Positions 1 through 9,716 of a stretch of DNA of 64,000 bases are shown in pieces. Within the stretch, counting starts at the first letter, position 1, and each line of letters starts with the position of its first letter. This DNA is from CAIWHR01 sp963741355 (GTDB lineage Bacteria > Pseudomonadota > Gammaproteobacteria > Burkholderiales > Casimicrobiaceae). The stretch spans positions 96,113 to 160,112 of the forward strand of contig CAVUIG010000009.1 in assembly GCA_963741355.1 (NCBI GenBank), given 5' to 3'. The notes below the pieces were generated by a model that did no database searches, had not been told where the DNA came from, and saw only the letters and a list, made by a program, of their open reading frames with translations. A program made the position numbers and the translations under genes.

Positions 1-1370
1 ATCGGCCCGGTGAAGACGTTCCCCGCGCCCTTCTGCATCAGCGCCGAGAGCCACAGCGGCGCATTGTTGCCGGCGACCTTCGCGTCATAGGTGTACCAGG
101 TGGCGAACAGCAGATTGCCCTGGTGCGCGAAGTTGATCCCCCAGCCCGATTCGGTCGGGACCCACCACAGATCCTGGTAGTTGGTCGCCCCCGCGAGATT
201 CGCGCTGGCGCTGTAGGTGCAGGTGGGCTGCGCGCCGCCCAGGCTGAACCGGGTGATCGGCTTCGACTGGTCGATGTTGGCCGCGCCGCCGGCGCTGATC
301 TGGTAGGCGAAGGTGCCGTTGTTGGCATCGGTGAAGGTGACGGTGCCGGTGCCGACCTTGCCGGGGCTTCCCGATGCCGACGAAGTTGTTGAACGGCGGC
401 CCGACGTCGACATTGACGTCGCCGCTGTAGGCGTTGCGGGTGGCCGTGGTGCGGGTCGCGAGCATCGACAGCCAGTAGGCGTTGCCGGCCGTGTCATAGG
501 TGTACCAGGTCGCGAAGACCTGGTCGCCCTGAGTGCGCGAAGTTCACACCCCAGTACGGTTCGTCGGACTTCCACCAGAGGCCCTGGTAGTTGGCCGCGG
601 CCGGCGTCGATGCCGCGCCAACCCGAGCGACCGCGTCCGCTTCCCCGTCGACGAAGATCGCGAGCGTCAGCCCGTCGGCGGACACCTTGAACGTCATTGG
701 GGCCGAGGTTCGACAACCCCCATTCTGCCGTTGGTATCGACGTACGGCGCCGGCGTTCTGGCTCGACGTCAGAACTCCGGTGGCCGGGTTCCAGGTATAG
801 GTGCCGTGCTCGATGCCGGCGTTGGCCGCTCGGGTCATCCGTGCCGGTGGAATGCCGTCCTGGGCCATCGAAATAGACGCCATTCGGGAGAAAGACGATG
901 ACGAACGAGCTGTTGTCGGTGACGGCCGAGGCGCCTGCCCCAGGCGCCCACGATCGGGCTCGCGCCCGTCACGCGATTGACGGATAATCGGGCCCTGCCG
1001 CCAGGAATGTTGGCCGTCGCTGTGTCGCCCGAAATGCTGAGCGGTAGTTCCGGAAAGCCCGCTCGAGGCCCGACAGCCCGGTATCGCCGTTGAGATCCTG
1101 GATCACGTTGACCGCGAGTGCGCCGGTCGCCGGATCCCATGTGTAGGTGCCGCGCTCGAAGCCGTCGAAGCCGTGCGGTGCCTCGGAGACCGTGGCATTC
1201 TGGATCTGGATGAAGTAGCCGTTGGCGAAGAACACGAGCACCGAGGCGCCCTCGGCAGTAGTGTCCTGGCCGGTCTCCGTCCAGGCGCCGACGATGGATT
1301 GGGCCGACGCCTGCGGGGTTGCCAACAGGCCGAAAAGGGCAACAAGGACGTACATGACGCAGGATTTCAT
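1..1370 (-). CDS. Secreted beta-repeat protein (frameshifted, C-terminus beyond window)
   Basis: The product starts MKSCVMYVLVALFGLLATPQ, a clear Sec signal peptide, and the start has a GGGAGAAGA ribosome site. Two copies of an approximately 100-residue module follow, each opening with an IVGAW motif and carrying G-TYTW-PATG-L (around 1120-1330 and 750-950). Further on come two copies of a Trp-rich module of the type NYQ-LWW-...-WG-NFAH, the second reaching position 1. Reading needs several frame changes (about 1035, 945, 880, 530, 390), yet each module is well preserved, so sequence error is likelier than decay. The fold is probably small beta-barrels exposed outside the cell. Function is unknown. 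Trp-rich modules of this kind are common in exported betaproteobacterial proteins, often repeated. Confidence 0.55.
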
Positions 1371-1545
1371 CTTCTTCTCCCTTCGGTTGGGCGTCTACGC
1401 GCTGTTTACCGGCGAATTTCCGGAAATCTTTCCACCATGAAGAGCAGATCGTCAAGATGAAAATTCACATCGTCACGCCGACCGGGCAATGGTCGCGAGG
1501 CGGCAGGCATGCCGATTGGGCGAGTGCACGCGCGGACCGAGCTCA

Positions 1546-1574
1546 TTGGCCGGCGGCCGTGCCTGGCCTAGAAT
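1546..1574 (+). promoter_or_regulatory. Candidate sigma-70 promoter of tartrate dehydrogenase
   Basis: TTGGCC and TAGAAT are separated by exactly 17 bases, ending 22 bases before the ATG. A strong AAGGAGGG ribosome site (1586-1593) fits between the predicted start point and the gene. This is a sequence match only. Confidence 0.45.
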
Positions 1575-1596
1575 CGGTCCTTCCGAAGGAGGGACG

Positions 1597-2662
1597 ATGA
1601 GCGCTCACCGCATCGCAGTGATCCCCGGGGACGGCATCGGGAAGGAAGTCATGCCGGAAGGGATGCGCGCGCTCGAAGCGGCCGGACGCCGCTTCGGCAT
1701 CGCCCTCGAATGGCACGAGTTCGCGTGGGACTGCGATCACTACGTGAAGCATGGCCGGATGATGCCGGAAAACTGGTTCGACGTGCTGCAGCCGCACGCC
1801 GCGATCTATTACGGCGCGGTCGGCTGGCCGGCGACGGTGCCCGACCACGTCTCGCTCTGGGGTTCGCTGATCCAGTTCCGCCGCCGCTTCGACCAGTACG
1901 TGAACCTTCGCCCGTGCCGGCTGATGCCCGGCATCCCGACGCCGCTCGCGAACCGCAAGCCCGGCGACATCGACTTCGTCGTCGTGCGCGAGAACACCGA
2001 GGGCGAGTACTCGTCGGTCGGCGGCCGCATGTACGAGGGCACCGAGCGCGAGGTGGTGTTCCAGGAGACGGTCTTCTCGCGCAAGGGAGTGGACCGGATC
2101 ATGAAGTTCGCGTTCGAGCTCGCGGGCAAGCGCCCCAAGCGTCACCTGACCTCGGCGACCAAGTCGAACGGCATCTCGATCACGATGCCCTACTGGGACG
2201 AGCGCTTCCGCGCGATGGCCACACGCTATCCGGGCATCCGCACCGACCAGTTCCACATCGACATCCTCACCTCGCATTTCGTGCGCTACCCGGACCGCTT
2301 CGACGTCGTCGTCGGCTCGAATCTCTTCGGCGACATCCTGTCCGACCTGGGCCCCGCGGTGTGCGGGACGATCGGCATCGCGCCGTCGGCCAACATCAAT
2401 CCCGAGCGGGACTACCCGTCGCTGTTCGAGCCGGTGCACGGCTCCGCGCCCGACATCGCCGGCAAGGGCATCGCCAATCCGATCGGGCAGATCTGGTCCG
2501 GCGCGCTGATGCTGGAGCATCTCGGGTCACGCCGATGCGGGCGCGGCGGTGGTGCGCGCGATCGAGCGGGTGCTCGCCGATCCCGCGGCGCCGCGCACGC
2601 CCGACATGGGCGGCACCGCGACGACGGCGGAATTGGGCAAGGCGATCGCTGCCGCGATCTAG
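1597..2662 (+). CDS. ttuC: Tartrate dehydrogenase/decarboxylase, D-malate dehydrogenase family (one frameshift)
   Basis: This is an NAD-dependent decarboxylating dehydrogenase of the isocitrate/isopropylmalate family that oxidises tartrate or D-malate in the cytoplasm. It begins MSAHRIAVIPGDGIGKEV with an ideal ribosome site (AAGGAGGG). The family signatures are present: VVVRENTEGEYSSVGG (about residue 127), the KSNGI substrate/metal region (about 188) and the GSNLFGDILSDLGP metal-binding aspartates (about 239). Length is about 354 residues, as expected. The last 45 codons are in another frame; deleting T2527 restores a continuous C-terminus ending at TAG 2662. It converges with the glycosyltransferase gene, with 15 bases between stop codons. 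The precise substrate (tartrate, D-malate or isopropylmalate-like) cannot be settled from sequence, but the W-G-AVGWP segment is TtuC-like. Confidence 0.85.
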
Positions 2663-2677
2663 GAGTCCGCCGCGGTC

Positions 2678-5548
2678 CTAGCGCGGCGGTTCGGCGACTC
2701 CAATCGGCGCGCCGTAGCGCAGATACAGCATCGCGGCGCGCAGGAGGTCGACTTCTTCCTGCGTGTCGAGGCGCGTCTGCAGCCCGCCCGGTTGCGGCGC
2801 CGCGGTGAAATCGAGTCCCGCCTGCTCGGCGAATCGCCGCGCGTAGTCCCGCCACCGGGCATCGTACCGTCCCTGTCGAGCGGTGCAGCAGCGTGAGATC
2901 GAGCGGGACGGCGATGCGCGCGCCGGCGCCGCTCGCCCGCCACGTGAAATCGAGATCGTAGAGATGAAAGCCGTCGTAGCGTTCCGCGTCGAAACGCGTG
3001 AATTTCCCAGACGTGGCGGCGCACGGCGATGAAGACGCCGTCGAGCACTCGGATGCCATCGCAGACCGGCTGCTGGAATCCGCTGGCGATCAACAGTGCG
3101 CCGCGCTCGTTCGGGGGCGGCGGGATGGAGGATGTGGCCGTGGATGAAACGTTGCCCCGCATGGCCCGATTTGCGCGCCCGTCACCTTCGACGCGCCGGC
3201 GACGCCGACGCCGTCGAAATGGTCCAGGTGCGCGACGAGCCGCGGCGCGAAGTCCGCGCGTGACGAGCTCAATGTCGTCGTGGGAAAACACGAGGATGTC
3301 GCCGGAGGCCTTTTCCGCCGCGCGGTTGTAGCCCTCGGCGAGCGAGCGCGCGTCGTGGATGCCGATGATCTCGAGCGGATATCCGGCGAACCGGTGCTCG
3401 TAGCTCGCGCGAACCGCCGCGAAGCGCGCGGGATCGATCGAGCAGACGAGCGCCGAGATGCGCGGCCTGCGCTCGGGCGCCGGGCGGCGGTGGGAACATT
3501 CGGGCGACGAGGCCTGGCTGACCGCGCGCCCATGCGAGCAGCGTTCGCAGGTAGGCGCGCTGCGCCGCGTGCCATTCGGGCCGTTCGTCGATGAGCGCGC
3601 AGGCGGGTGCCAAGGCGCGCTCGACCGCGCCTTCCGCGAGCATCGCCTCGACCGCGTCGAGCTCCGCGTCGGCGGCGATGCGCCGCAGCGCGTGCCGCTG
3701 CGCGACGGAGGCCGACGGCGCGGATTCGGCGCGCGGCGCGGCCTTGCGCCTGCACCAGGTGCGCCACGCGTCGCGCAGCGCCTCCTCCAGCGCGCGCGTG
3801 AACCGGGCGACGTCGCACAGCGCGCTTTGCTGCACCCGTGCCGGCAACGCGGCGCGCAGCGCGGCCAGCGCGACCTGCGCATCGTGCGAGGCGAGCGCAC
3901 GCGCGACGATCGCCGTGTAGTCGTGGCGGCCCGACGCGATCCATCCGGTCAGGCGGAGCGCCGTCAGGATGGACGCCGTCGAGCGCGACGCGGACGTCTG
4001 GCCGGGCAGCGTGACCACCGGAACGCCTTGCCACAACGACTCGAGCGTCGTGGTCGCGCCGGAGAACGGCATGGGATCGAGCGCAATGTCCACCCTCGCA
4101 ATCAGCCGGCGCACCTCGTCTGCCGACATTCGCCCGGTCGTCTCGACGCGGTCGGCGGCGCCGGCGCGGGCGAAGGCGTCCATCACGCGCTGCTGCGCGA
4201 AGCCGGGCGCGAGCCCGGCGACGATGAGGCGCGCCTGCGGAACGGCGGCCAGCAGGTCCGCCCACAGCCTGAGCGTCGCATCGGTGAGCTTCGCGGCATT
4301 GTTGAACGAGCCGAGCGTCGGATGGCCCGCCGCGAGCACCGGCAACGGCGCTGGCGCCGTCAGCGGCGACGGCGGCTTCCAGCACCATTGCGTGCCGGGG
4401 AGCCGGATCAGCGTTTCGCTGTGCAGCGCATCGCAGTCGCACCCGGAGGATCGGCCACCGCGTCGGTCAGCCGATAGTCGATGCCTTCGAGCCCCGTGGT
4501 GTTGAGGTAGTCGAGCCAGGTGATCTGCACGGGCGCGGGCTTCGCGCCGAACACGCGCGAGGCGGTTGTGCCCGGTGTGGCCGGCGATGTCGATGAGGAT
4601 GTCGATGCGGTCGTCGCGAATCCACTGCGCGACGAGCTCGTCCTTCACGCCGCGCATCACGCGCGCGGTCACCGCGCCCAGCCGGGCCAGCGATTCCGGC
4701 GGCTGCGGATTGTTGAAGTAGGCGAATACGTCGAAATGCGCGCGATCGTGCGCCGCGAGCACCGGCTCGAGGAACGCCGGCAGCGCCGTGTGGCAGTCGG
4801 GCGAGACGTACCCGATGCGCAGCCGCCGCTCGGGGTCGGGCGGGTTCGAGGGCGGCACATACGAGCGCTGCCACGACCACTCGAAATGCGCGGCATACGC
4901 GCGGTGCAGCGCGAAGATCTCCTCGGGCGTGTGGCGCGGCGAAAGCTTGGTGAGCGCGAGCAGGTTCGAGAACGCCGGGCCGGAAGTCCGGGCGCAGGCA
5001 TGCGCGCCGACGCATAGGACGCGAACGCGTCATCGAAGCGGCCCTGGTCCTTGTAGAGATTGCCGAGATTGTTGTGGATCTCGGCGGCGTCGGGGATCGC
5101 CTGCCGCGCCGTTTCCAGCGCCTCGACCGCGGCGTCGAGATTGCCGGTCTGCTGCAGGGCGTTCGCGAGATTCACGTGCGCGCCGAGCGAGCGGGCGTCC
5201 TGCGCCAGCGCGCGGCGATACGCGGCGATCGCGTCGTCCGCCTGCCCGAGGCGCAGGCACGCGGTGCCCAGGTTCGTCCATACGGCGGCGTCGCTCGGGG
5301 GCGTCGGCGGCGGCGCTTCGCAGGAGCGTCTGTGCGGCGCGCCAATCGCCGGCCTCGAGCGCGTAGGCACCGAGCGTCGCGCGAATCGCCGCGACGCGCG
5401 GATGGCGCCGGGCCAAGGCATCGAGCAGAGCGAGCGCGCGCGGGCGCTCTCCCGTCGTCCACGCGGCGCCGGCCTCGGCGAGCGTCCTGGCGATCTCGGC
5501 GCGCTCGCTTTCGTTCGGAGCGGCGGCCGGCACGTTGGCGTTGCTCAT
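2678..5548 (-). CDS. TPR / SPINDLY-type O-GlcNAc transferase with C-terminal GT-A glycosyltransferase domain (frameshifted)
   Basis: The protein starts MSNANVPAAAPNESERAEIA. An N-terminal tetratricopeptide region follows (about residues 10-220, e.g. LGTACLRLGQADDAIAAYRR and IHNNLGNLYKDQGRFDDA). Next is a bacterial OGT/SPINDLY catalytic region (RRLRIGYVSPDCHTA, then ILIDIAGHTGHNRL, SFNNAAKLTDATLRLW and DPMPFSGATTTLESLWQG). The last about 220 residues form a separate glycosyltransferase-like domain (IHDARSLAEGYNRAAEKASG, then ILVFSHDDIEL, with a DD metal-site candidate). At least five frame changes are needed (near 4980, 4560, 3400, 3200, 3010 and 2880). In related bacteria such proteins glycosylate surface proteins or make surface glycans; here the acceptor is unknown. 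The fused second glycosyltransferase is unusual. The two parts may instead be adjacent genes merged by the indels. Confidence 0.7.
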
Positions 5549-5705
5549 GGTGATCGGGCGTTGCGCCGCGGGCATCGGCGCGGGATCGCTCAGTCTACGA
5601 TATCCCGCGCACCCGCAGGCGCCGTTTGATCGAGGACAAACAATTGGAACCGCATGAATGACCGCGGGGCCCGCGTTTGTGGCAGCATTACGGCAAATCA
5701 AACCG

Positions 5706-5728
5706 CCGCCCGGACATGCGCCGGGCGG
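5706..5728 (+). promoter_or_regulatory. GC-rich hairpin in the leader of pntAA
   Basis: An 8-bp perfect stem (CCGCCCGG / CCGGGCGG) with a 7-base loop ends 21 bases before the pntAA start. There is no T-run, so it is not a standard terminator. It could affect translation or transcript stability; no factor can be assigned. Confidence 0.35.
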
Positions 5729-5749
5729 TGCCACACTGGGGAATCGGCC

Positions 5750-6874
5750 ATGCTGATCGGCATTCCACGCGAAACGCGCACGGGCGAGACGCGCGTCGCG
5801 GCGACGCCCGAAACCGTCAAGAAGCTCGCCGCCAGCGGCAAGCACGAGATCGTCGTCGAGGCGGGCGCCGGCACGGCATCCTCCATTCCCGACGACGCGT
5901 ACGTCGCCGCCGGCGCGCGCACCGGCACCGCTGCCGAGGCGCTCGGCGCCGACATCGTCCTCAAGACGCGCGGCCCTGCGGGCGACGAGCTCGCCGCGCT
6001 GAAGAAGGGCGCGCTCCTCGTCGGACTTCTCAATCCGTTCGACGCCGCCGCGGTGGAGAGCTACGCGCGCGCCGGCGTCACCGGCTTCGCGCTCGAGTGG
6101 CTGCCCCGGATCACGCGGGCGCAGGCGATGGACGTGCTTTCGTCGCAGGCCAACATCGCCGGCTACAAGGCGGTGATCCTCGCCGCCGCCGAATACGGCC
6201 GCTTCATGCCGATGCTGATGACGGCCGCGGGCACCGTGAAGGCGGCGCGCGTGCTCGTGATGGGCGTGGGCGTCGCCGGACTGCAGGCGATCGCGACGGC
6301 CAAGCGTCTCGGCGCCGTGATCGAGGCGTCCGACGTGCGTCCCTCGGTGAAGGACCAGGTCGAGTCGCTGGGTGCCAAGTGGATGGACGTCCCGTACGCG
6401 AACGACGAGGAGCGCAAGATCGCCGAGGGTGTAGGCGGCTACGCGCGTCCGATGCCGCCGGAATGGATGGCGCGCCAGGCCGACATCGTGCACGAGCGCT
6501 GCAAGCAGATGGACATCGTGATCACGACGGCGCTGATTCCCGGGCGACCGGCGCCCAAGCTCATCAAGGCAGCGACGGTGGCGGCGATGAAGCCGGGCTC
6601 GATCCTCGTCGACCTCGCGATCGAGCAGGGCGGCAACGTCGAGGGCGCCGAGCTCGACAAGATCGTCGTGAAGAACGGCGTCAAGATCATCGGCATCCCC
6701 AATCTCGCGGCTACGGTCGCGGCGGACGCGAGCGCGCTGTATGCCCGCAACGTCCTCAACTTCCTGTCGCTGTCGCTCAATCCCAAGACCGGCGAGTTCG
6801 CCGTGCCGAAGGACGACGAGATCATCAAGGCGACGCTGGTCTGCGAGAACGGCGCCGTCGTGCCGCGTGGTTGA
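5750..6874 (+). CDS. pntAA: NAD(P) transhydrogenase subunit alpha part 1 (NAD-binding domain I)
   Basis: Soluble domain I of the proton-translocating transhydrogenase, which couples hydride transfer from NADH to NADP+ with inward proton flow. The 374-residue protein starts MLIGIPRETRTGETRVAATP, typical of the alanine dehydrogenase/PntA fold. The Rossmann motif VLVMGVGVAGLQAIATAKRL lies at about residue 166, followed by the conserved RPSVKDQVESLGA segment. The reading frame is intact. The frame stays open upstream of this ATG, but family alignment places the start here. The alpha subunit is split in two genes, as in Rhodospirillum rubrum: domain I here and the membrane part in the next gene, with pntB third. 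The three genes form one operon supplying NADPH for biosynthesis and redox defence. Confidence 0.95.
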   Translation: MLIGIPRETRTGETRVAATPETVKKLAASGKHEIVVEAGAGTASSIPDDAYVAAGARTGTAAEALGADIVLKTRGPAGDELAALKKGALLVGLLNPFDAAAVESYARAGVTGFALEWLPRITRAQAMDVLSSQANIAGYKAVILAAAEYGRFMPMLMTAAGTVKAARVLVMGVGVAGLQAIATAKRLGAVIEASDVRPSVKDQVESLGAKWMDVPYANDEERKIAEGVGGYARPMPPEWMARQADIVHERCKQMDIVITTALIPGRPAPKLIKAATVAAMKPGSILVDLAIEQGGNVEGAELDKIVVKNGVKIIGIPNLAATVAADASALYARNVLNFLSLSLNPKTGEFAVPKDDEIIKATLVCENGAVVPRG

Positions 6875-7068
6875 AACCAGCGAGAGGCATCGAATTGCCC
6901 TTGGCATTGCACATTGCGGCGCAACGACGCGCGGTCGACTTGACCGGCGTCCGCGCGTGAACCCATTCAATGCCGGCGCGGACGTCCGCGTCCAAGTCGG
7001 CCGCGCATCGGACCTCCAGTCTTCGCAATGCGCAAATGGCACCGATTCCGAAAAACTCGGGAGCAGAC

Positions 7069-7386
7069 ATGGTTGATCCGATCGTTTTCTACCTGATCAT
7101 ATTTGTCCTGGCGATCGTCGTGGGCTATCACGTCGTCTGGAGCGTCACGCCGGCGCTGCACACGCCGCTGATGAGCGTCACGAACGCGATTTCCGGCATC
7201 ATCCTCGTCGGCGCGATGCTCGCGGCCGGCCTCGAGTGGGCGAATTTCGACTGGGGCGGCTGGGTCGGCTTCGCCGCCGTCGCGCTCGCGTCGGTCAACG
7301 TGTTCGGCGGCTTCCTCGTGACGCAGCGGATGCTCGAGATGTTTCGCAAGAAGGAGCCGAAGGCGCCCGCTCCCGAGAAGCACTGA
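7069..7386 (+). CDS. pntAB: NAD(P) transhydrogenase subunit alpha part 2 (membrane)
   Basis: A 105-residue membrane protein carrying the transmembrane helices that belong to the C-terminus of a full-length PntA. It begins MVDPIVFYLIIFVLAIVVGY, with three further hydrophobic stretches through about residue 85 and a charged tail ending EPKAPAPEKH. The conserved THPLMSVTNAISG-type segment appears as HTPLMSVTNAISGIILVGAM. The ATG at 7069 is preceded by CGGGAG; an in-frame upstream extension from 6970 looks noncoding and is rejected. It pairs with PntB to form the proton channel. The 194-base gap to pntAA holds no recognisable gene; pntB follows after 24 bases. Confidence 0.93.
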   Translation: MVDPIVFYLIIFVLAIVVGYHVVWSVTPALHTPLMSVTNAISGIILVGAMLAAGLEWANFDWGGWVGFAAVALASVNVFGGFLVTQRMLEMFRKKEPKAPAPEKH

Positions 7387-7410
7387 CGGCGGCCATCGGG
7401 AGAACCATTC

Positions 7411-8796
7411 ATGACCGCCAATCAAGTCGCCCTCTGGTACCTGGTCGCTTCGATCTCGTTCATCCTCGCGCTCAAGGGCCTGTCGCATCCGTCGACGGCC
7501 CGGCGCGGCAACGTGTTCGGCATGGTCGGCATGGCGATCGCCGTCGTCGTCACGCTGGCGCTCGTCTTTTCGACCACCAAGAATGTCGCGATGATCGTCG
7601 CAGGCATTGCCATCGGCGCCGCCGTCGGCACCGTGATCGCCCGACGCGTGCAGATGACGCAGATGCCCGAGCTGGTCGCCGCGTTCCACTCGCTGGTCGG
7701 CATGGCCGCGGTGCTGATCGCGGTGTCCGCCGTGCACAACCCGCAGTCGTTCGGGCTGCCCGCCGTGATCCCGACCGGCAACAAGCTCGAGCTCTTCATC
7801 GGCACGTTCATCGGCGCGATCACGTTCTCGGGCTCGGTGATCGCGTTCGCCAAGCTGTCGGGGCGGATGTCCGGCGCGCCGATCGTATTCAAGGGCCAGC
7901 ACCTGCTCAATCTCGCCATCGGAATCGCGATGATCGGCTTCGGCATCGCATTCTTCATGGGCGGCGGCTGGCTGCCTTTTGCCGTGATGTCGGCGCTCGC
8001 GTTCCTGCTGGGCGTGCTGATCATCATCCCGATCGGCGGCGCCGACATGCCGGTCGTGATCTCGATGCTGAACAGCTACTCGGGCTGGGCGGCGGCCGGC
8101 ATCGGCTTCTCGCTCAACAATCCGATGCTGATCATTGCCGGCTCGCTGGTCGGGTCCTCGGGCGCGATCCTGTCGTACATCATGTGCAAGGCGATGAACC
8201 GCAGCTTCTTCAGCGTGATCCTGGGCGGATTCGGCGCGGAGGAGGGCGCGGCGGCCGCCGACGCGTCGCAGAAGACCGTCAAATCGGGCAGCGCCGACGA
8301 CGCGGCGTTCATCATGGGCAACGCCGAGACCGTGATCATCGTTCCCGGCTACGGCCTCGCGGTCGCGCGCGCGCAGCACGCGGTCAAGGAAATGGCGGCC
8401 AAGCTTCGCGAGAAGGGCGTGAACGTCAAGTACGCGATCCACCCGGTGGCCGGCCGGATGCCGGGGCACATGAACGTGCTGCTCGCCGAGGCGGAGGTCC
8501 CGTACGACCAGGTGTTCGAGATGGAGGACATCAACGGCGAATTCGGCACCGCCGACGTCGCGCTGATCCTCGGCGCCAACGACGTCGTCAACCCGCTCGC
8601 CGAGCAGAAGGGCAGCGCGATCTACGGGATGCCGATCCTCGAGGCGTACAAGGCGAAGACCGTCATCGTCAACAAGCGCTCGATGGCGTCGGGCTACGCC
8701 GGCCTCGACAATCCGCTCTTCTACATGGACAAGACGATGATGGTGTTCGGCGACGCGAAGAAGGTCGTCGAGGATCTGGTCAAGGCGATCGAATAG
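7411..8796 (+). CDS. pntB: NAD(P) transhydrogenase subunit beta
   Basis: Membrane subunit with the NADP(H)-binding domain III. It is 461 residues long, normal for the family, and uninterrupted. About nine hydrophobic segments occupy residues 5-260 (e.g. VGMAIAVVVTLALVF and FLLGVLIIIPIGGADMPVVI). The C-terminal NADP domain starts near residue 285 (AETVIIVPGYGLAVARAQHA) and contains the family signatures HPVAGRMPGHMNVLLAEA, GANDVVNPLAE and VNKRSMASGYAG. It closes the pnt operon. With PntAA and PntAB it makes the complete enzyme in the cytoplasmic membrane. Confidence 0.96.
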   Translation: MTANQVALWYLVASISFILALKGLSHPSTARRGNVFGMVGMAIAVVVTLALVFSTTKNVAMIVAGIAIGAAVGTVIARRVQMTQMPELVAAFHSLVGMAAVLIAVSAVHNPQSFGLPAVIPTGNKLELFIGTFIGAITFSGSVIAFAKLSGRMSGAPIVFKGQHLLNLAIGIAMIGFGIAFFMGGGWLPFAVMSALAFLLGVLIIIPIGGADMPVVISMLNSYSGWAAAGIGFSLNNPMLIIAGSLVGSSGAILSYIMCKAMNRSFFSVILGGFGAEEGAAAADASQKTVKSGSADDAAFIMGNAETVIIVPGYGLAVARAQHAVKEMAAKLREKGVNVKYAIHPVAGRMPGHMNVLLAEAEVPYDQVFEMEDINGEFGTADVALILGANDVVNPLAEQKGSAIYGMPILEAYKAKTVIVNKRSMASGYAGLDNPLFYMDKTMMVFGDAKKVVEDLVKAIE

Positions 8797-8816
8797 TCGA
8801 CCGCGTTCCTGCGAGG

Positions 8817-9618
8817 ATGCCCGATGAACCGGAACCGCGCACCTGTCGCGCATCCGGCCTGCTGCGAAAGCTGCTGCTGGCGATGCTCGTCGTCGCCGCC
8901 GGAGGGTCGGGCGCGGCGGTCGCGGAGACGATCGCCATCCTCTCCGTCGTCGGCGACCGCCTCACGATCGTCAGCCCGGGGAAGCAGACTGGCAGTCATC
9001 TGGACCAGAATCAGTACCAGGTGGTGCCGCTCGCCGATACGGGGTTCGACGATTTCGCGGTTCGGGTCGCCCACGACGCGATCACCAAAGCCCGGCCCGA
9101 GGCTTCGCTCGCCCCGTTTCGCGCCCGCGACCCGGCGTTGTACGCGCTTCGCGACTCGTGGCTGGACGCCGATTCGGTCAATGTCCGCGCATTGATTGCG
9201 TTGGTCGCGGAAAATCTGCCGAAGGATCCGGACGCCCGGCTGCTGCTGATCGCGCCGTACAAGGGCCCGCTCGAACTGAAGTCCGACGGGGCCTATCGCG
9301 GCAGCGGAAAGGTCGCCGGGCTGGGTTTCTATCTTGATAGCGCCACGCGCATGACCCGCACCGACACGATGGAATCGGGGATCGGATTTCTGGGAGTCTT
9401 CGCGAATTTTCAGCTGCTCCTGATCAACCTGAAGAGCAACACGGTCGAGGCGCACGAGCGCATCGTGGCCGGAACGACGTTCCCGGCCGCGACGGCGCCG
9501 GATCGAACGCCCTGGAATGCGCTCAACGCCACCAGGAAGAGCGAAGAGCTCGACTTCCATGATGAAGCGGGAAATCGAGCGCGTGTTGCCGCTCATGCTG
9601 AGCCAGAACAGGAAGTAG
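8817..9618 (+). CDS. Exported protein of unknown function (one frameshift)
   Basis: Starts MPDEPEPRTCRASGLLRKLL and has a hydrophobic stretch LLLAMLVVAAGGSGAAVAE that reads as a cleavable signal sequence, so the mature protein should be periplasmic (about 230 residues). The body includes AILSVVGDRLTIVSPG and LLLIAPYKGPLELKSDG; no enzymatic motif is visible. Near the end the frame must change (about 9548), after which the natural ending MMKREIERVLPLMLSQNRK stops at TAG 9618. Homologues are probably lineage-restricted hypothetical proteins. It is 20 bases downstream of pntB and precedes the CPBP protease gene in the same direction; a link to either is unproved. A shorter start at 8883 cannot be excluded. 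Confidence 0.6.
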
Positions 9619-9700
9619 GCCCGACTGCCGCGAATTGCCGGCCATTCGCGGCACCGTCTGCGTGCGACCGGGCTGCGATTGCCGCCGGCGCGGGTTGTGA

Positions 9701-9716
9701 TACAACGTCCAAAATG
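9701..9716 (+). promoter_or_regulatory. Possible -10 box abutting the CPBP gene start (leaderless candidate)
   Basis: TACAAC at 9701-9706 lies 16 bases after TTGCCG (9679-9684). Transcription would then start at about the ATG (9714-9716). No Shine-Dalgarno sequence is visible before that ATG, which fits a leaderless mRNA, but both boxes match the consensus only moderately. Confidence 0.25.

Noticed and set aside
6967..8853. Long minus-strand open frame (628 codons) opposite pntAB and pntB
   Set aside because: It is the antisense shadow of strongly GC3-biased genes; its translation is His/Arg/Asp-rich without motifs.
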